From: Campylobacter sp. MIT 97-5078
Lineage (GTDB): Bacteria; Campylobacterota; Campylobacteria; Campylobacterales; Campylobacteraceae
NCBI RefSeq assembly: GCF_006864455.1
Contig: NZ_QHLK01000002.1
Location: 62,001-126,000, forward strand
Reading direction: 5' to 3'
DNA length: 64,000 bases
Positions 36,599 through 46,313 of this stretch are shown here, in pieces. The position numbers were made by a program, and so were the translations under genes. The first letter of the stretch is position 1. The number at the start of each line of letters is the position of its first letter. Under the pieces are notes generated by a model, which did not search any database, was not told the origin of the DNA, and saw only the letters and a program-made list of their open reading frames with translations.

Positions 36599-37547
36599 CA
36601 AATTAAAAAAATACTACGGCAAAGAACTTGTCATCGATGAGGTAAGTTTAAGTGTTAAGGCTGGAGAAATTTTTGCTATAGTAGGGCATAGTGGGGCTGG
36701 AAAATCCACACTTTTAAGGTGCATAAACGCGCTTGAAAATTATCAAAATGGCTCTTTAAAAGTCTTTGGTAAAGAAATTTCGCAAGTAGCAAAAAATCCT
36801 AAAGAACTCAGAATGTTTCGTAAAGATATAGGTATGATTTTTCAACATTTTGCTTTGATGAGTAGAAAAAATGTCTTTGAAAATGTGGCTATGCCTTTGC
36901 AAATTCATGGTTTTAAAAAGGACGAGATTGACAAAAGAGTAAAAGAACTCCTTGTTATGGTAGGCTTGGAACAAAAAGCAAAGTCCTATCCAAACGAGCT
37001 AAGCGGAGGGCAAAAACAAAGAGTAGCTATAGCTAGAGCTTTGGCTTTAAAGCCTAAAATTTTACTCAGTGATGAAGCAACTTCAGCACTTGATCCAAAT
37101 ACAACCAAAAATATTTTAGAGCTTATCAAAAAGATCAATAATGAGCTTGGCATAAGCGTAGTTTTAGTCACTCATGAAATGGAAGTAGTAAAAGAAATCG
37201 CAAGCAAGGCTACTTTGCTTGACCACGGACATATCATAGGAAGTGGGGAAATTCACGAGCTTTTCTTAAAACCAAATGCTAAAATGCAAGAATTTTTAGG
37301 CGAAAACGACTTTTTGCCTCAAACAGGAGTAAATATCAAGCTTTTCTTTCCAAAAGAAGTGGCTCAACATAGCGTGATCACAAGTATGGCAAGGGCATTA
37401 AATATAGATTTTAACATAGTTTGGGGCAAGATAGAAAAGCTTAATGACATCGCTTTAGGAAATTTAGTGATTAATGTAGCTGAAAAGGATAAAGAAAAAG
37501 TGCTTAACTTTATTCAAAAAAGTGGCGTTTTATGGGAGGTAGCCTAA
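36585..37547 (+). CDS. metN: Methionine ABC transporter, ATP-binding protein
   Basis: 320 residues. Walker A GHSGAGKS at 34-41, signature [15 protein letters not shown], Walker [12 protein letters not shown] and the H-loop VTHEM are all present. The C-terminal NIL domain (about 240-320), which binds methionine for trans-inhibition in MetN, is present. It energises MetI. Overlaps valS by 14 bases and metI by one base. Confidence 0.93.
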   Translation: MIEINKLKKYYGKELVIDEVSLSVKAGEIFAIVGHSGAGKSTLLRCINALENYQNGSLKVFGKEISQVAKNPKELRMFRKDIGMIFQHFALMSRKNVFENVAMPLQIHGFKKDEIDKRVKELLVMVGLEQKAKSYPNELSGGQKQRVAIARALALKPKILLSDEATSALDPNTTKNILELIKKINNELGISVVLVTHEMEVVKEIASKATLLDHGHIIGSGEIHELFLKPNAKMQEFLGENDFLPQTGVNIKLFFPKEVAQHSVITSMARALNIDFNIVWGKIEKLNDIALGNLVINVAEKDKEKVLNFIQKSGVLWEVA

Positions 37548-38212
37548 TGCAAGCTGAAAGATTAGAAATGATACTACTAGATATTTTAAGTCCAGCTTTA
37601 CTTGAAACCTTGTATATGACTTTTGTTTCAACCTTTGCTGGTTTTTTACTGGCTATAATCCCTGGCGTTTTACTTGCGGTGTGGGATAAAGGAGGACTCA
37701 GTGAAAATAAAAGCTTATATGCTGTGCTTGATTTTTTTGTCAATATAGTGCGTTCTTTTCCTTTTATCATCTTAATCATAGTCTTAATGCCACTAACGCG
37801 TATCATCACAGGCACAAGCATAGGCACAACAGCGACCATAGTGCCGCTAACTTTGGGTATAGCTCCATTTTTAGCCAAAATGATAGAAAGTTCATTAAAA
37901 GAAGTTGATAAAAGCATTATAGAAGCGGCAAAGTCTTATGGAGCAAGCAACGCCCAAATCATCTTTAAGGTAATGTTTGTAGAAAGCTTGCCAAGCCTTA
38001 TTAATGGCATAACACTAACGCTTATCGTAGTAGTAGGCTTTTCAGCTATGGCTGGTACGGTTGGAGGCGGAGGCTTAGGTGATGTGGCTATACGATATGG
38101 TTATGAGCGTTTTCAAAGCGATGTGATGGTTTTAACCGTGATTGTTTTGCTTGTTTTGGTGCAAGTTATACAAATTCTAGGAAATCTAGCCTATAAAATT
38201 ACTAAAAAATAA
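37547..38212 (+). CDS. metI: Methionine ABC transporter, permease
   Basis: 221 residues from ATG 37547; GGGAGG seven bases before it fixes this start, and an upstream ATG at 37532 contains that site. It has about five transmembrane segments and the EAA loop IIEAAKSYGASNAQIIFKV that docks MetN. FSAMAGTVGGGGLGDVAIRYGYERF is typical of MetI. No metQ binding-protein gene follows in the window. Confidence 0.92.
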   Translation: MQAERLEMILLDILSPALLETLYMTFVSTFAGFLLAIIPGVLLAVWDKGGLSENKSLYAVLDFFVNIVRSFPFIILIIVLMPLTRIITGTSIGTTATIVPLTLGIAPFLAKMIESSLKEVDKSIIEAAKSYGASNAQIIFKVMFVESLPSLINGITLTLIVVVGFSAMAGTVGGGGLGDVAIRYGYERFQSDVMVLTVIVLLVLVQVIQILGNLAYKITKK

Positions 38213-38422
38213 TTTTTAATTTTATAAGGCTCTAGCCTAGCACTTTCCTTTCTTAAATTTATATACAGCATTTTATCCTTTCCCTACCTCAATTCACATT
38301 TCTTTAAATGTAGCTCAAAATTTGTTTTAACTCTGTATAAATTACACTTTGTGGGTAATCTTTTTCTTTATAATGCTTTATGAAAATGCCATAAACTTAA
38401 CATATAATGAGTAAGAAAAACA

Positions 38423-38816
38423 ATGAAAAACCGTTTTAGCTTGCTTGCTCGCAGGTTTTTGTTGGGCTGTGAAGATCAGGTTTTAGACTTTGAAGATAAA
38501 GAAATTACGATTGCTAAAATCGTAGCTTTGGGTAATGAACTTGAGTATAAAGGCGAAGAAAAGCCAAATATCAACTTCTCAAAGGGCGAATTCGGGATTG
38601 TAGCTACTTTTTTGGCGAATTTAGTTTAGATAAAAATAAGCTTAGCGTTGCTGAAAATTCAGGCTCCACGAAGATGCTTTGTGATCCAGAAGCAATGACG
38701 TTTTAAAATGCACTTTTAGCTTCTTTTTTTAAAAAAAAGGAGGGGGTGTTGAGCTTAAAAAGAGCAAAAACGTTTTGTGCTTTGAATCGCCAGCTTTACA
38801 AACTCACCTTCAATAA
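38423..38816 (+). pseudogene. Degraded META-domain (HslJ-like) lipoprotein gene
   Basis: Three successive reading frames together resemble one META/HslJ-domain protein. Frame one (from ATG 38423) gives MKNRFSLLARRFLLGCEDQ, a damaged lipoprotein signal, and NINFSKGEFGIVATF. Frame two (from about 38611) gives FGEFSLDKNKLSV, GSTKMLCDPEAMTF and then TAA at 38704, where GAA would read ENALLASF. Frame three gives GVELKKSKNVLCFESPALQT and stops at 38814-38816. At least two frameshifts and one nonsense change are needed. The 210 bases from metI to 38423 show no other gene. Confidence 0.75.
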
Positions 38817-39340
38817 GCTTTCAAAACAAGAAAATCAAGATAAATCACGACTTTAAGTCCTTTTTTATCTTGATCTTTTACAAGATTTAAACCCTTTAAA
38901 CCAATATTTATTTGCTCTAAAGCCTTTAAAAACTGCATAGCTTTCATAAATTCAGCCTCAAATTTAAGCTCAAGTTCATGACTTATAAAATACTCTTTTT
39001 CTATTTTTTTATCTTTGATAGAATTAAAATGTATGTGCTTGGCATTGGCAAGTTTATAAAGCTCATCAAGTTGCTTTTGATAGGGAACTTTAAAATTTAA
39101 AAGTGTTTTTTCAAGCTCATTAAGATTAAGTTTTTGTTCTTCTTTGAGTAAAGAAAGTTTTAGAATTTGTCTTTGTTCGTTTGAAAAGCGTTCTAAATTT
39201 TGTGGATCATAATACCAAAAACTCAATATTTGAGCTAATTTTAAGCCTAAAAATACACCCAAAAGCAAACTTATAATACCAAGAAGAATTTTTTCTCTTA
39301 AGCTTAATCTATCAAGATAAAAGCCCAACTTCTCACTCAT
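38810..39340 (-). CDS. GspM/PilO-like bitopic membrane protein
   Basis: 176 residues. A short basic cytoplasmic N-terminus is followed by one transmembrane helix at about 16-38 (ILLGIISLLLGVFLGLKLAQIL), a coiled coil at about 50-95, and a C-terminal part of helix-strand character. Size and topology match GspM/PilO, the assembly-platform protein of type II secretion and type IV pilus machines. Sequence identity to known members is not evident to me. It corresponds in context to Cj0659c. Overlaps its GspL-like partner by 8 bases. Confidence 0.5.
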   Translation of the reverse strand: MSEKLGFYLDRLSLREKILLGIISLLLGVFLGLKLAQILSFWYYDPQNLERFSNEQRQILKLSLLKEEQKLNLNELEKTLLNFKVPYQKQLDELYKLANAKHIHFNSIKDKKIEKEYFISHELELKFEAEFMKAMQFLKALEQINIGLKGLNLVKDQDKKGLKVVIYLDFLVLKAY

Positions 39341-40499
39341 CTTTTATCCTTAAATGCAACTCATGTATATCATCTTTGCTTATTTTTTGCTTGAGTATAA
39401 AATCATCATTGTTATAAAGTTTTTCAAATTTGTTCTCATTACCTTGCGTAACGATTTTAACTAAGTTTTCATTTTCAAGCTCTAAACTTATGATTTTTAT
39501 ATCATTTTCATCTAAAAAAGCAAAGAGCTTGCTAAGAGTATAAAGAGGGCTTGTGATCGTGCTAGCAAGCTCTGATTCTAAGCTTTTGATTAAATTTTGC
39601 TTTTGCTCAAGTTTTAAATTTATGCTTTGAGTAAGCTCTTCAAGCTCGTTTAATGAAGGTTGATCGACTTGCTTGTGAAAGTCTGTCTTAAGCGTGTGGT
39701 GTGTAAGATAAGCATGGATTAAACCACCACAAAAGCTTAGCACAAAAGCAAATGAAAAACTCAAAACCAAGCCTTTTAAAGCACTAAATGAGCTTTGTTT
39801 TGTATTTCTTAAAAAATTAGCTTGGGGTTGATTTTGCTCTATCTCAAGTTTTGCAAGCTTTTTGTAAAGCTCATCTTGCTCTGTTGCATCTTTATAAATT
39901 TGTATAAAAAGCTTATTTTGAAGTATTTTACTAAGATTAAAATGATCATTGATAATCAAAAGTGTTTGGCTTTGATACTGCTTTAAAAGCGTCTCACATT
40001 TGGCTTGAGTGAGTAAAATTTCTATAAAAAATTTTTCTTGTTCTTGAGTATTTTTATTTTTAAAAACATTAAGGCAAAGTTTGGGGATATTTTTGCAATA
40101 CAAAAGTTCATCTTGCTTAAAAAAGGCGATAAAAGCATACTTATCTTGTAAAACAAGCACTGCAAATGTTTGGTTTAAATCCACATACAGGTTTTGCAAA
40201 TTTCTTAAAATCACAGCTTCACTTAAGGCAAAATCTTCTTTTGTGTATAAATTTTCAAAAAGAGTTAAAAAGATATGCACCCTTTCTTTACTTTTGATAA
40301 AGCTCATCACATAGCTTAGATTTTCTTGTATATCAAATTCGGCTAAAGCCCTTTCAAACAAGCTTTCTTCATCGATATTTTCGAGCTTATCAAGCCTGAA
40401 ATTGGTGTATAAAATATCTTGAAACGCGACAATTTGTATTTTTATGTCTTGGGTTTTAAAGGGCTTAAAGTTCAAGAATTTGCTTAAGAAAGTCTTCAT
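39333..40499 (-). CDS. GspL/PilM-PilN-like membrane protein
   Basis: 388 residues. About 240 cytoplasmic residues of mixed alpha/beta character precede one transmembrane helix at about 241-262, followed by a coiled coil at about 282-312 and a small periplasmic domain (SKLFAFLDENDIKIISLELENE). GspL and fused PilM-PilN proteins have this layout and length. No ATP-binding motif is visible in the N-terminal part, as in GspL. Corresponds in context to Cj0660c. It overlaps era by 35 bases. Confidence 0.5.
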   Translation of the reverse strand: MKTFLSKFLNFKPFKTQDIKIQIVAFQDILYTNFRLDKLENIDEESLFERALAEFDIQENLSYVMSFIKSKERVHIFLTLFENLYTKEDFALSEAVILRNLQNLYVDLNQTFAVLVLQDKYAFIAFFKQDELLYCKNIPKLCLNVFKNKNTQEQEKFFIEILLTQAKCETLLKQYQSQTLLIINDHFNLSKILQNKLFIQIYKDATEQDELYKKLAKLEIEQNQPQANFLRNTKQSSFSALKGLVLSFSFAFVLSFCGGLIHAYLTHHTLKTDFHKQVDQPSLNELEELTQSINLKLEQKQNLIKSLESELASTITSPLYTLSKLFAFLDENDIKIISLELENENLVKIVTQGNENKFEKLYNNDDFILKQKISKDDIHELHLRIKDE

Positions 40500-41334
40500 C
40501 TTTATCCCAATTTTTTTTCACTTGCACGAAAAGATTTAGCATAAGCTTTTTTTGGGCAAATTTTTCTATCCTTATCCTTGCGTTTTTGCCAAGTCTTTTT
40601 AAAGCTGTAGCGTTTTTGCCAATAATCATAGCTTTATGGTTATGGCTTGAAGTGATGATGTTTGCGTCAATAAAAAGTATATGTTCTTTTGCCTCAAAAC
40701 GTGAAATTTCAAGCTCACATTGATAAGGAAGCTCATCACTAAAGCTCTGAAAAATCGCTTCAAGTATAAAATCCTTATAAATGTCCTTTTCTTTTGCACT
40801 GCTTAAGAGTTCGCTATCATAGTAGTGTGGGTGTTCAGGTAAGAATTTAACTACAGCATCAAGTAAAGCTTTTTTGGCACTTTTTTGCTTACTTGAGTAG
40901 GGAAGCAAAGTCTTAAAATGCTCGCTTAAGCTTGAATACTCATTCATCTTTGTAAGCAAATACGCATTATCCACCAAATCAACCTTATTTAAAATCACGA
41001 TATGTGGAACTTTGCAAGCCAAGCTTAAAAAGTCTTTGTATTCACTTAAATCATCTTTAACGCTTGCTACAAAAAACACAAGATCAGCCCCTTCTATGCT
41101 TTTAAGAGCGATTTCTACGAGTTTTTGATTAAAAATTTTTTGGCTTTTGTGAAGTCCGGGTGTATCGATGAAAATGAGTTGATTGTTTTCATGCATGATA
41201 ATGGCATTGATTTTGCGACGCGTGGCATTTCTTTTATGAGAAATGATAGTGAGATTTTCACCTAGCAAGGAATTGATCATCGAGCTTTTGCCAGCATTTG
41301 TTCGCCCGATGACACTTATAAAACCACTTCTCAC
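40465..41334 (-). CDS. era: GTPase Era
   Basis: 289 residues. G1 is GRTNAGKSSM at 10-19, G3 DTPGLH, G4 NKVD, and a C-terminal KH domain contains MIIGKNATALKRLGKNAR. Era binds the 3' end of 16S rRNA during assembly of the small subunit. Overlaps hslU by 4 bases. Confidence 0.95.
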   Translation of the reverse strand: MRSGFISVIGRTNAGKSSMINSLLGENLTIISHKRNATRRKINAIIMHENNQLIFIDTPGLHKSQKIFNQKLVEIALKSIEGADLVFFVASVKDDLSEYKDFLSLACKVPHIVILNKVDLVDNAYLLTKMNEYSSLSEHFKTLLPYSSKQKSAKKALLDAVVKFLPEHPHYYDSELLSSAKEKDIYKDFILEAIFQSFSDELPYQCELEISRFEAKEHILFIDANIITSSHNHKAMIIGKNATALKRLGKNARIRIEKFAQKKLMLNLFVQVKKNWDKDEDFLKQILEL

Positions 41335-42650
41335 AATATATATCTTGCCAAATCTTTATCCTCTATGATAGAGCCAAGTTTTTCTTCAACCATAGCCTCA
41401 TCAATCACAAAGTTCTTACCAGCGTGTAAATCAGCCTCAAAGCTTAAATCCTCAAGGAGCTTTTCAATCACAGTGTGCAATCTTCTTGCACCTATATCTT
41501 GCATTTGTTTATTTGCTTTGCTTGTGATTTGTGCGATTTTGTGAATGGCTTCGTCTTTAAATTCAAGTTTTACTTTTTCAGTAGCTAAAAGCTGTTTGTA
41601 TTGTTTAAGAAGCGAATTTTTAGGGCGAGTAAGTATGGCATAAAGTGCCTTATCATCAAGGCTGTCAAGTTCTACTCTTAAAGGAAAACGTCCTTGAAGT
41701 TCTGGGATTAAATCGCTTGGCTTACTTAAGTGAAAAGCTCCAGCTGTTATGAAAAGTATGTGATCGGTTTTAAGCGTGCCGATTTTTGTTTGCACGCTTG
41801 AGCCTTCTACTATAGGTAGCAAATCCCTTTGCACACCCTCTTTGCTTGGATCTTGTCTGCTTGAGTTTGCACTTGAAACAGCGACTTTATCGATCTCATC
41901 GATAAAGATAATGCCTTCATTTTCAGCCCTTTTTAAAGCCTCGCTTTTAATGCTTTCCATATCTAAAATTTTCTCGCTTGCTTCGTTTTGAAGAGCATTT
42001 TTGGCATCTTTTATCTTCATTTCTTTTTTGACTTTTTTGCTTCCAACGCCTATAACTTTTACTATATCTTGCATAGCTCCCATTTCAGGCGGTAAATTTG
42101 GATTAGTATCAAACATACTTTGTGAAATTTCTACTTCGATCACGCTTTCATCAAGCTTGCCATCTTTAAGCTTTGCACGCATTTTTTCAAGGCTGTTTGC
42201 GTATTCGTTTTGTTTTTCTTCGCTTATGCCTTTTGGTAGGGGCGGCAGGAGTTTTTCAAGGATTTTATTTTCTATAAATTCATCAATTTTTTCTTGATTT
42301 TTCTCTCTTTGTTCGTTTTTAACTAAAGTTAAAGCTGCATTTGCTAAGTCTCTTACCATGCTTTCTACATCACGTCCTACAAAGCCAACTTCAGTGTATT
42401 TGCTCGCTTCAACCTTGACAAAAGGAAAGCCCATCATCTTAGCCAATCTCCTTGCGATCTCAGTTTTTCCAACACCAGTTGAGCCTATCATCAAGATATT
42501 TTTAGGGGTGATATCTTCTTGAAGTTCTTTAGAAAGCTTCATTCTTCGGTAACGATTTCTTAAGGCTATGGCTATGATTTTCTTGGCGTTTTTTTGTCCT
42601 ATAACATAATCATCTAAAAATTCAACGATTTCTTTTGGAGTTAAATTCAT
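41331..42650 (-). CDS. hslU: HslU (ClpY), ATPase subunit of the HslUV protease
   Basis: 439 residues. It begins with the HslU-specific [17 protein letters not shown]. Walker A GSTGVGKT is at 56-63, Walker B IIFIDEID follows the intermediate domain, and the C-terminus ends in DLARYIL, the tail that inserts into HslV. It unfolds substrates for HslV. Overlaps hslV by 4 bases. Confidence 0.96.
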   Translation of the reverse strand: MNLTPKEIVEFLDDYVIGQKNAKKIIAIALRNRYRRMKLSKELQEDITPKNILMIGSTGVGKTEIARRLAKMMGFPFVKVEASKYTEVGFVGRDVESMVRDLANAALTLVKNEQREKNQEKIDEFIENKILEKLLPPLPKGISEEKQNEYANSLEKMRAKLKDGKLDESVIEVEISQSMFDTNPNLPPEMGAMQDIVKVIGVGSKKVKKEMKIKDAKNALQNEASEKILDMESIKSEALKRAENEGIIFIDEIDKVAVSSANSSRQDPSKEGVQRDLLPIVEGSSVQTKIGTLKTDHILFITAGAFHLSKPSDLIPELQGRFPLRVELDSLDDKALYAILTRPKNSLLKQYKQLLATEKVKLEFKDEAIHKIAQITSKANKQMQDIGARRLHTVIEKLLEDLSFEADLHAGKNFVIDEAMVEEKLGSIIEDKDLARYIL

Positions 42651-43192
42651 TTTTCTGTATCCTTTATGCTATAAGTTTTTATGTTTGTATTTGTATATAT
42701 GCAAAGCTCGCCTGCAATTTGTAGGCTATCTTTTACCAGTACTTCTTCATCTAACTCTGTGTGTTTAGCTAAGGCTCTAGCTGCACTAAGGGCGAAATTT
42801 CCGCCACTTCCTATGGCTGCGATTTGCCCATCTTCTGGTTCAACCACATCACCTGTGCCAGAAAGCAAAAAGATATGTTCTCTATCAAGCACAAGCATCA
42901 TAGCTTCAAGCTTTCTTAGGTATTTGTCTTTTCGCCATTCTTTAGAAAAATCGATCGCAGCCTTAAGTAAATCACCCTTTGAAGCACTGAGTAAATTTTC
43001 AAACATATCAAAAAGATTAAAAGCATCAGCTGTGCTTCCTGCAAAGCCGGCTAAAACCTTGCCGTTATTGAGTTTGCGAATTTTTACAGCATTGCCTTTA
43101 AGCACAGTATTGCCAAAGCTTACTTGTCCGTCCCCGCCTATGACTGATTTGTTTTTGCCCTTATAAGCGAGTATAGTTGTTGCGTGAAACAT
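42647..43192 (-). CDS. hslV: HslV (ClpQ), peptidase subunit of the HslUV protease
   Basis: 181 residues. The proteasome-type N-terminal nucleophile would be Thr5 in [12 protein letters not shown], so a four-residue propeptide must be removed; E. coli HslV needs only Met removed. [12 protein letters not shown] and FAGSTADAF match the family. It abuts rplI, sharing one base. Confidence 0.95.
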   Translation of the reverse strand: MFHATTILAYKGKNKSVIGGDGQVSFGNTVLKGNAVKIRKLNNGKVLAGFAGSTADAFNLFDMFENLLSASKGDLLKAAIDFSKEWRKDKYLRKLEAMMLVLDREHIFLLSGTGDVVEPEDGQIAAIGSGGNFALSAARALAKHTELDEEVLVKDSLQIAGELCIYTNTNIKTYSIKDTEK

Positions 43193-43635
43193 TACTCAGC
43201 CTTTACTTCAAGCTTAAAGCTTGCATGTATAGCGTGTCCTAGCTTAACGCCAATCTCATGCAAACCAAGCGTTTTTATAGTTTCACATTCTAAACTTTTT
43301 TTATCAAGCTCAAAACCGCATTGTTCTTTTAAAGCTATAGCAATCTCATCTTTTGTAACCCCGCCAAAAAGCGAGCCATTCGCACCGACTGGCTTTTTGA
43401 TCTCTAAGCTTACTTTGGCTAATTCACTTTTAAGTTTTTCTAAATTTGCAAGCTCAAAACGCAAATTCTCAGCCTTTTTTCTTTGTTCGGCATCAAACTG
43501 CTTTAAAACTTGATTTGTTGCAGCTTTAGCTAAGCCTTTAGCAATTAAAAAATTCTGTCCGTAGCCATCTTTGACTTCTTTGATCTCTCCAGCCTTACCA
43601 AGAGCTTTAACATCTTTAATGAGTAATACTTTCAT
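43192..43635 (-). CDS. rplI: 50S ribosomal protein L9
   Basis: 147 residues. The N-terminal domain [30 protein letters not shown] is the L9 signature. A long helix and C-terminal domain containing [13 protein letters not shown] follow. It heads the rplI-hslV-hslU-era operon. The 212-base gap to 43848 contains no gene; it holds the putative promoter of this operon and the terminator of the tcu operon. Confidence 0.96.
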   Translation of the reverse strand: MKVLLIKDVKALGKAGEIKEVKDGYGQNFLIAKGLAKAATNQVLKQFDAEQRKKAENLRFELANLEKLKSELAKVSLEIKKPVGANGSLFGGVTKDEIAIALKEQCGFELDKKSLECETIKTLGLHEIGVKLGHAIHASFKLEVKAE

Positions 43636-43818
43636 TGCTTATCCTTTTTTTGAAAACAAATATTTTAACATTTTTATGTTTAATCTTGGTTTTAAAAGCT
43701 GAAAATTTGGAATTTAATAATGTAATAAAATCAAAGCAGTTTTTGCGTGTAAAGTCTCTAAATTGATTTCACAAAAATATAATTTTGTTTTTTAAAATAC
43801 ATAAAAATATTTTTCATA

Positions 43819-43844
43819 AATAATGCCTTAAAAAAAGCATTATT
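43819..43844 (-). terminator. Putative terminator of the tcu operon
   Basis: AATAATGC and GCATTATT form a perfect 8-bp stem around a 10-base loop, immediately after the tcuB stop. The downstream minus-strand sequence is T-rich but interrupted (ATGAAAAATATTTTTAT). Confidence 0.5.
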
Positions 43845-43847
43845 ATA

Positions 43848-44915
43848 TCAAATTTCTTCTTCGCTATTATATTTTAAAAGTGCAATAAAACGATAAAACA
43901 TATGCACAAATTTAGAATAAGGTGCCATGATAAAAAAAGCCAAAACACAACTTAAATGCAACCAAAGCATATAAGGCAATAAAGAGTTTTGCTTCAAACA
44001 CATAAGTAAAAGTCCTGTAAAACTTACTAAAAAAAGCATGAAAATAAAGACATAATCCATCCCTACACTTTGATCATCTACTATGTTTTTATCTGCTATA
44101 CATTTTAAAACAAAAAGTCCCAAAGTGCCTATGCAAAGCATAATACCTCCTATGACCCCAAAAATTTTAGGAAGTTGGGCAAAATCATAAGGGGCTGCTA
44201 AATTTAAAAAATGATGATAAAATGCTCCTAAGCATGTGGCTATAAAGCAAAATAAAAAACCATAAGCAGTAAAATGATGAAATATTTTTCTTACGCTAGA
44301 ACGCTTTTCATTAGGATAAGTACAACCCTCGTTTTTATGCCCACCTAGATATTTAAGACTTAGAGCATCTTTTAAGCTTTTTATAAAAACAGCAATATTA
44401 AGATTTTTTAATTTTATAGCATGGTAGAATTTTGCTACACTGCCCGCCAAAGCTAAAACCATCAAAAGCACAACTATGCCAAAAACACTCACCATATAAT
44501 CATAAGAAACAATAGCAAAGAAATCTCCTTGAGTGTTTTCACCTTTATAAACACTAGCACTCCAAAATCCAAAAAATAAGGAAAAGATCAAAATAGCACT
44601 ACTTAAAACTGCATTTTTCCTAAAAGCTAAGCCTAAAAAATTAGGAAAAGCGTATTTTTCATAACTGTATTGTCTAAGAGCTGCAAATTGTTTAGGAATA
44701 GAAACGTTAAATTCATGCGGTGGAGCGTATTGACAATCATAAAAACATTCAGAACATTGATGGCATAAATTAGCCAAATAATCCATATCTTTTAAGGAAA
44801 ATTCACGCTTTTTTTCCATAGCTGGAAACACTGCACAAAGCCCCTCGCAATAGCGGCAAGAATTGCATATAATACAAGATTTATGCACTTCTTCATAATT
44901 TTTTGTAATTTTCAT
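43848..44915 (-). CDS. tcuB: Tricarballylate utilization protein TcuB-like iron-sulfur/membrane electron carrier
   Basis: 355 residues. Two [4Fe-4S]-type motifs are visible: Cys17, 20, 23, 27 and Cys51, 54, 57, 61 (CxxCxxCxxxC). About six transmembrane segments with several histidines follow (HHFTAYGFLFCF, HHFLNL, HLSCVLAFF), consistent with haem-binding helices. TcuB reoxidises the FADH2 of TcuA and passes electrons to the quinone pool. Overlaps tcuA by 4 bases. Could instead serve another dicarboxylate or tricarboxylate dehydrogenase. Confidence 0.85.
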   Translation of the reverse strand: MKITKNYEEVHKSCIICNSCRYCEGLCAVFPAMEKKREFSLKDMDYLANLCHQCSECFYDCQYAPPHEFNVSIPKQFAALRQYSYEKYAFPNFLGLAFRKNAVLSSAILIFSLFFGFWSASVYKGENTQGDFFAIVSYDYMVSVFGIVVLLMVLALAGSVAKFYHAIKLKNLNIAVFIKSLKDALSLKYLGGHKNEGCTYPNEKRSSVRKIFHHFTAYGFLFCFIATCLGAFYHHFLNLAAPYDFAQLPKIFGVIGGIMLCIGTLGLFVLKCIADKNIVDDQSVGMDYVFIFMLFLVSFTGLLLMCLKQNSLLPYMLWLHLSCVLAFFIMAPYSKFVHMFYRFIALLKYNSEEEI

Positions 44916-46312
44916 TTCATATCCTTTACTAACTCAAATGCATTTTCGCCGGCTAAACGTCCAAAAACACTTCCTATACTCATACCAAAGCCTGCAACAT
45001 AGCCTTGGGTTAAAATATTTCCTGCCATGATTTCACCGGCTGCAAAGATATTTTTAAAAAGCTCTCCATTTTCTTGATACACCCTTGCATTTTTATCCAC
45101 TTTCACCCCCATATAGGTAAAAGTAACTCCTGGACGTAAAGGATAACAATAAAACGGCGGAGTGTCTATTTTTAAAGCCCAATGCGTTTTTTCTATTTTT
45201 AAACCTTGAGTGTGGCAATTATCTAGTATAGTATGATCAAATTCTCCTTCTACAACACTTTGATTATATTCATCTATAGTTATTTTTAAAGCCTTTGGAT
45301 CTAAGTTTATCTTAAAGGCTAATTCTTCAATAGAATTTGCCACTATAGGTTCAAAAAGTGAGGGCATGTAACATTTTTGCACTTTAGAATCGGTTATAGA
45401 ATAAGCAATTTGATCCTCTTCATTTGCCACCAAACGCCCCCAAATTGCATAACGTTTTGGCCAAAAATCCTCACCCTCATCATAAAATCTTTGTGCTTTT
45501 TTATTCACCACTATACCTAAGGATACGCAATCTACCCTTGAAGCAATGCCCCCATCGTATTTTGGAGTCCTTGCATCGATAGCAACCATATGCCCTTGAG
45601 TGGGATCACCTATGATTTGTGCACGATTTTTCTGTAAAGCTTTTAGCATTTTACCTTGATTAAAACGAGTCCCACGAATGATGAAATTTCTTGCTTTTTC
45701 TCCCCAAGCTTTTTCAAGCCATTCCAAATTAGACTCAAAGCCTCCACTTGCAATAATCACAGCCTTAGATTTAAATTTCACTTCTCGTTTTTGCTTCTTA
45801 TCGAAAACTAAAATTTCCTTACAAATTCCTTTGTCTATGATTAAATCCAAAGCTTCAAATTCATAAAAAATTTCAACACCTAAATTTATTGCGGCATTAA
45901 AATAAGCATTAATCAAAGATTTTCCACCCCCTAAGAAAAAAGCATTTGTGCGTCCTAGGTGCAAAGTTCCACGCATAGAAGGTTGAAAACGCACTCCATG
46001 TTTTTTGGCAAATTCCACTGCTTTAGGCGTATGAGAGATGACAAAACGAGCATATTCTTCATTGGTTTGTCCCTTGGTTACTTTAAAAACATCTTCAAAA
46101 AACTCATCTTCGCTATAAGTTTTAACCAAGACGTCTGTAGGTGCATCATGCATAGAGCGTAAATTTCTAGTATGTTGGGAGTTTCCACCACGCCATTCCT
46201 TTGGAGAACTTTCTAAAAGTGCTATTTTTAACTTTGTTTTTTGGCTTGCTGTTGCTATAGCTGCACAAAGAGCCGCATTACCACCGCCTATAACAGCTAC
46301 ATCAAATTCCAT
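44912..46312 (-). CDS. tcuA: FAD-dependent tricarballylate dehydrogenase TcuA
   Basis: 466 residues from ATG 46312, which has AAGGAG six bases upstream; upstream ATGs lie in the tcuC end. GGGNAALCAAIA at 9-20 binds FAD, and the fold is that of fumarate reductase/succinate dehydrogenase flavoproteins. AGEIMAGNILTQGYVAGFGMSIG near the end matches TcuA. It oxidises tricarballylate to cis-aconitate, which enters the citric acid cycle. It sits 1 base after tcuC. Confidence 0.85.
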   Translation of the reverse strand: MEFDVAVIGGGNAALCAAIATASQKTKLKIALLESSPKEWRGGNSQHTRNLRSMHDAPTDVLVKTYSEDEFFEDVFKVTKGQTNEEYARFVISHTPKAVEFAKKHGVRFQPSMRGTLHLGRTNAFFLGGGKSLINAYFNAAINLGVEIFYEFEALDLIIDKGICKEILVFDKKQKREVKFKSKAVIIASGGFESNLEWLEKAWGEKARNFIIRGTRFNQGKMLKALQKNRAQIIGDPTQGHMVAIDARTPKYDGGIASRVDCVSLGIVVNKKAQRFYDEGEDFWPKRYAIWGRLVANEEDQIAYSITDSKVQKCYMPSLFEPIVANSIEELAFKINLDPKALKITIDEYNQSVVEGEFDHTILDNCHTQGLKIEKTHWALKIDTPPFYCYPLRPGVTFTYMGVKVDKNARVYQENGELFKNIFAAGEIMAGNILTQGYVAGFGMSIGSVFGRLAGENAFELVKDMK

Positions 46313-46313
46313 C

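Noticed and set aside
38731-38746. A8 and G5 runs as a phase-variation switch
   Set aside because: Campylobacter phase-variable tracts are usually G or C runs of eight or more; this run lies in a gene that also has a nonsense codon and another frameshift. No long G/C tract was seen anywhere in the window.
42681-43166. 161-codon plus-strand open frame opposite hslV
   Set aside because: It is the antisense shadow of a clearly conserved gene, Ser/Leu-rich as expected of such shadows, with no ribosome-binding site.
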